Of a DNA stretch of 6,963 nt, positions 5,494 through 6,963 are shown piece after piece. The DNA is from Anaerolinea thermophila (lineage in GTDB: Bacteria; Chloroflexota; Anaerolineae; Anaerolineales; DRKV01). The notes under the pieces are model-generated. The model had not been told where the DNA came from and did no database searches. It was given only the letters and a program-made list of their open reading frames with translations. Every line of letters begins with the position of its first letter. The first letter of the stretch is position 1. The DNA lies in contig DYKW01000096.1 of the NCBI GenBank assembly GCA_020722405.1, positions 1 through 6,963 on the forward strand, written 5' to 3'. A program made the translations under genes and the position numbers.

Positions 5494-6188
5494 CACTGAA
5501 AGAAGCGGCCGCCCGCGAGGCGCTCAACTACGTGCAGGATGGGATGACGCTGGGGTTGGGTTCTGGCTCCACAACAGCGATCTTTGTGGATTTGTTGGGC
5601 AAGCGCCTGGTCAGCGGTCAATTGCGCCACATCCAGGGCGTGCCCACCTCGGAGGGCACCGCCACACAGGCCCGCCGCCTGGGTATCCCGTTGACCACGC
5701 TCGATGAACACCCTCGCTTGGACCTGGCAGTGGATGGCGCCGACGAGGTGGACCCTCATCTGAATTTGATCAAAGGGCTGGGACGCGCCCACCTGCGCGA
5801 AAAAATCATCGCCGTGCACGCAGAGCGCTTTCTCGTGATTGTGGACGAAAGCAAGCTGGTTTCTATCCTGGGGACGCGCGGGCCATTGCCGGTAGAGATT
5901 CTGCCCTTTGAGTACAAGGCCCACCTCGCCTGGCTGAACACACTGGGCTGTCGCGCCGAACTCTGGGTTGAGGCAGACGGCTCACCGGCGCAAACCGACA
6001 ACGGCAACTACCTGGCGCGCTGCTGGTTCGAGGGTGGCATTTCCAACCCCGCGGCCTTAGCCCGCAGCCTGGAAGCGCGCCCAGGGATCATCGAGCACGG
6101 TCTCTTCCTCGGCATGGCCAACGTTGTCATCGCCGCCGGAGAAAATGGCCTGCATGTGTTGCAACGCCAGGAAGCAACAAAGCAATGA
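5490..6188 (+). CDS. rpiA: Ribose-5-phosphate isomerase A
   Basis: Interconverts ribose-5-phosphate and ribulose-5-phosphate, feeding phosphoribulokinase with its substrate. The 232 residues match the family length. Motifs are the phosphate-binding LGLGSGST at 21-28, PTSEGT at 52-57, the active-site DGADE at 82-86 (Asp82, Asp85), KGLGRAHLREK at 95-105 with Lys95 and the catalytic base Glu104, VDESK at 118-122, GPLPVEI at 131-137, TDNGN at 169-173 and GIIEHGLFLGMA at 199-210. KGLG replaces the KGGG of the E. coli enzyme, a tolerated variation near the active-site loop. The ATG overlaps the tkt stop in an ATGA arrangement, with no separate strong Shine-Dalgarno site, which implies translational coupling to tkt. 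It appears to be the last gene of the carbon-fixation operon. Confidence 0.96.
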   Translation: MTLKEAAAREALNYVQDGMTLGLGSGSTTAIFVDLLGKRLVSGQLRHIQGVPTSEGTATQARRLGIPLTTLDEHPRLDLAVDGADEVDPHLNLIKGLGRAHLREKIIAVHAERFLVIVDESKLVSILGTRGPLPVEILPFEYKAHLAWLNTLGCRAELWVEADGSPAQTDNGNYLARCWFEGGISNPAALARSLEARPGIIEHGLFLGMANVVIAAGENGLHVLQRQEATKQ

Positions 6189-6211
6189 ACATCTCTTCGT
6201 GCTTGCTTCGT

Positions 6212-6276
6212 CGGGCACGCCCGCTGTGTTGGGAAGGTGCGTTCCCTGGAAGCGGGTTGCTGATGCACCCGCTTCC
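6212..6276 (+). repeat. Three consecutive stem-loops after rpiA
   Basis: The 139-base spacer after rpiA contains CGGG (6212-6215) pairing with CCCG (6220-6223), GGGAA (6231-6235) with TTCCC (6242-6246), and a strong stem GGAAGCGGGT (6248-6257) with ACCCGCTTCC (6267-6276). The last can gain two more pairs past a single bulged T. No run of T follows any of them, so a classical intrinsic terminator is not shown. The third hairpin is the best candidate for an operon end or for a 3'-end stabiliser. Confidence 0.5.
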
Positions 6277-6327
6277 GTCAACCTAATGCCGTCGAGGCGG
6301 CGTATTGTTTCGCCCAAGGAGTGTGTG

Positions 6328-6963
6328 ATGAAATCTCGAATTCGGATGTGGCCCCTGGCGATGATCGCCGCGTTGCTGCTCGTGTTCGTTCCGTGGCGTA
6401 GTAGCGCGCAGAGCAAATCGGTGGACGTCTTGCGCCGCGATGGCGATATCACCATCATGCAAAATGGCGATGTCCAGGTGGTGGAGACCTGGGAAGTGCG
6501 TTTCATCGGCGGGGCGTTCACCTATGCCTTTCGCAGCATCCCCTATAACAGGGTGGAAGCCATCACCGATTGGGGCGTGAGTGAAAATGGGCGGTCCTAC
6601 CAGGAGTCCTCCAGCGCAACCGCAGGGACGTACACGCTGGAAAGCAGTGGCGGAGAGACGAAAATCACCTGGTATTTTTCGCCCACCACGAATGCCACGC
6701 GCACGTTTCAGTTGCGTTATACCCTCAAGGGCGCCTTGCGCATCTACGATGGTGGAGACCAGTTCTTCTGGAAGTTTATCGAGAGTGACCGCGGCTACCC
6801 TATCGAAGGCGCCACCGTGGTGGTACACCTGCCGGGCTCGTTTGCGTCACAAGATTTACGCGCCGCCACGTACTACAATAGCAGCGAAACCCAAGGGGAA
6901 ACTACCTTGCGCGGTGGGGATACCGTCGTGTTTTCCGGCGGGCCATTTGGCGGCGGCACCGAA
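6328..6963 (+). CDS. DUF2207-type exported/membrane protein, N-terminal part (runs off the window)
   Basis: The frame is open from 6328 to the right edge, giving 212 residues of an incomplete protein. AAGGAG at 6316-6321 lies six bases before the ATG; an in-frame GTG directly before it is less likely. Residues 1-27 form a signal peptide: basic MKSRIR, a hydrophobic core (about 8-22) and a plausible cleavage after Ser-Ser-Ala27. The mature part is rich in beta-strand-like segments. It carries DGDITIMQNGDVQVVETWEV at 38-57 and FFWKFIESDR followed by YPIEGATVVVHLPG (to 170), both typical of the N-terminal domain of DUF2207 (COG4907) proteins. Those usually continue into a transmembrane, Gly-rich C-terminus. 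The family has no established biochemical role. It probably has its own transcript and is not an obvious partner of the carbon-fixation genes. Confidence 0.8.
   Translation, partial: MKSRIRMWPLAMIAALLLVFVPWRSSAQSKSVDVLRRDGDITIMQNGDVQVVETWEVRFIGGAFTYAFRSIPYNRVEAITDWGVSENGRSYQESSSATAGTYTLESSGGETKITWYFSPTTNATRTFQLRYTLKGALRIYDGGDQFFWKFIESDRGYPIEGATVVVHLPGSFASQDLRAATYYNSSETQGETTLRGGDTVVFSGGPFGGGTE

Noticed and set aside
6057..6828. Minus-strand open frames over the rpiA end and the DUF2207-type gene
   Set aside because: The + strand frames have ribosome sites, a signal peptide and family motifs; the opposite readings have none.
1..6963. tRNA, rRNA, CRISPR array or RuBisCO small-subunit gene
   Set aside because: Reading both strands I saw no cloverleaf, rRNA-like segment or regularly spaced direct repeats, and no frame resembling rbcS.

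Overview
The window reads as a bacterial chromosome fragment dominated by a compact carbon-fixation gene cluster on the + strand: a RuBisCO large subunit (1067-2380), phosphoribulokinase (2464-3447), transketolase (3493-5493) and ribose-5-phosphate isomerase A (5490-6188). The RuBisCO is short (437 aa). It keeps every catalytic residue I can place, has no small-subunit gene beside it, and mixes form III-like and form I-like signatures. Strong Shine-Dalgarno sites, a full-length transketolase, an IS66-type transposase remnant and a DUF2207-type exported protein all point to a bacterium. Form III-like or small-subunit-less RuBisCOs paired with phosphoribulokinase are known from Chloroflexota (Anaerolineae), which is my best guess at the host (moderate confidence, from family knowledge and not from a search).

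Layout. Positions 1-466 hold the 3' part of an AT-rich gene of unknown function with a membrane segment. Positions 463-936 look like a decayed, internally deleted IS66-family element on the - strand, with two frameshifts and a guanine-rich insert that could form a G-quadruplex. Positions 937-1066 are the leader of the RuBisCO gene and contain a hairpin followed by seven T residues. The four carbon-fixation genes follow. Between rbcL and prk lies an 83-base spacer with a good hairpin, between prk and tkt a 45-base spacer, and tkt and rpiA overlap by four bases. A 139-base spacer with several stem-loops separates rpiA from the last gene, a secreted or membrane-anchored DUF2207-type protein that runs off the right edge.

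How the genes work together. Transketolase and ribose-5-phosphate isomerase make pentose phosphates, phosphoribulokinase converts ribulose-5-phosphate to ribulose-1,5-bisphosphate, and RuBisCO carboxylates it. The presence of phosphoribulokinase, and the absence here of AMP phosphorylase and ribose-1,5-bisphosphate isomerase, argue for a Calvin-type cycle and against the archaeal nucleotide-salvage route usually linked to form III enzymes. The remaining cycle enzymes (phosphoglycerate kinase, GAPDH, aldolase, fructose/sedoheptulose bisphosphatase) are not in this window.
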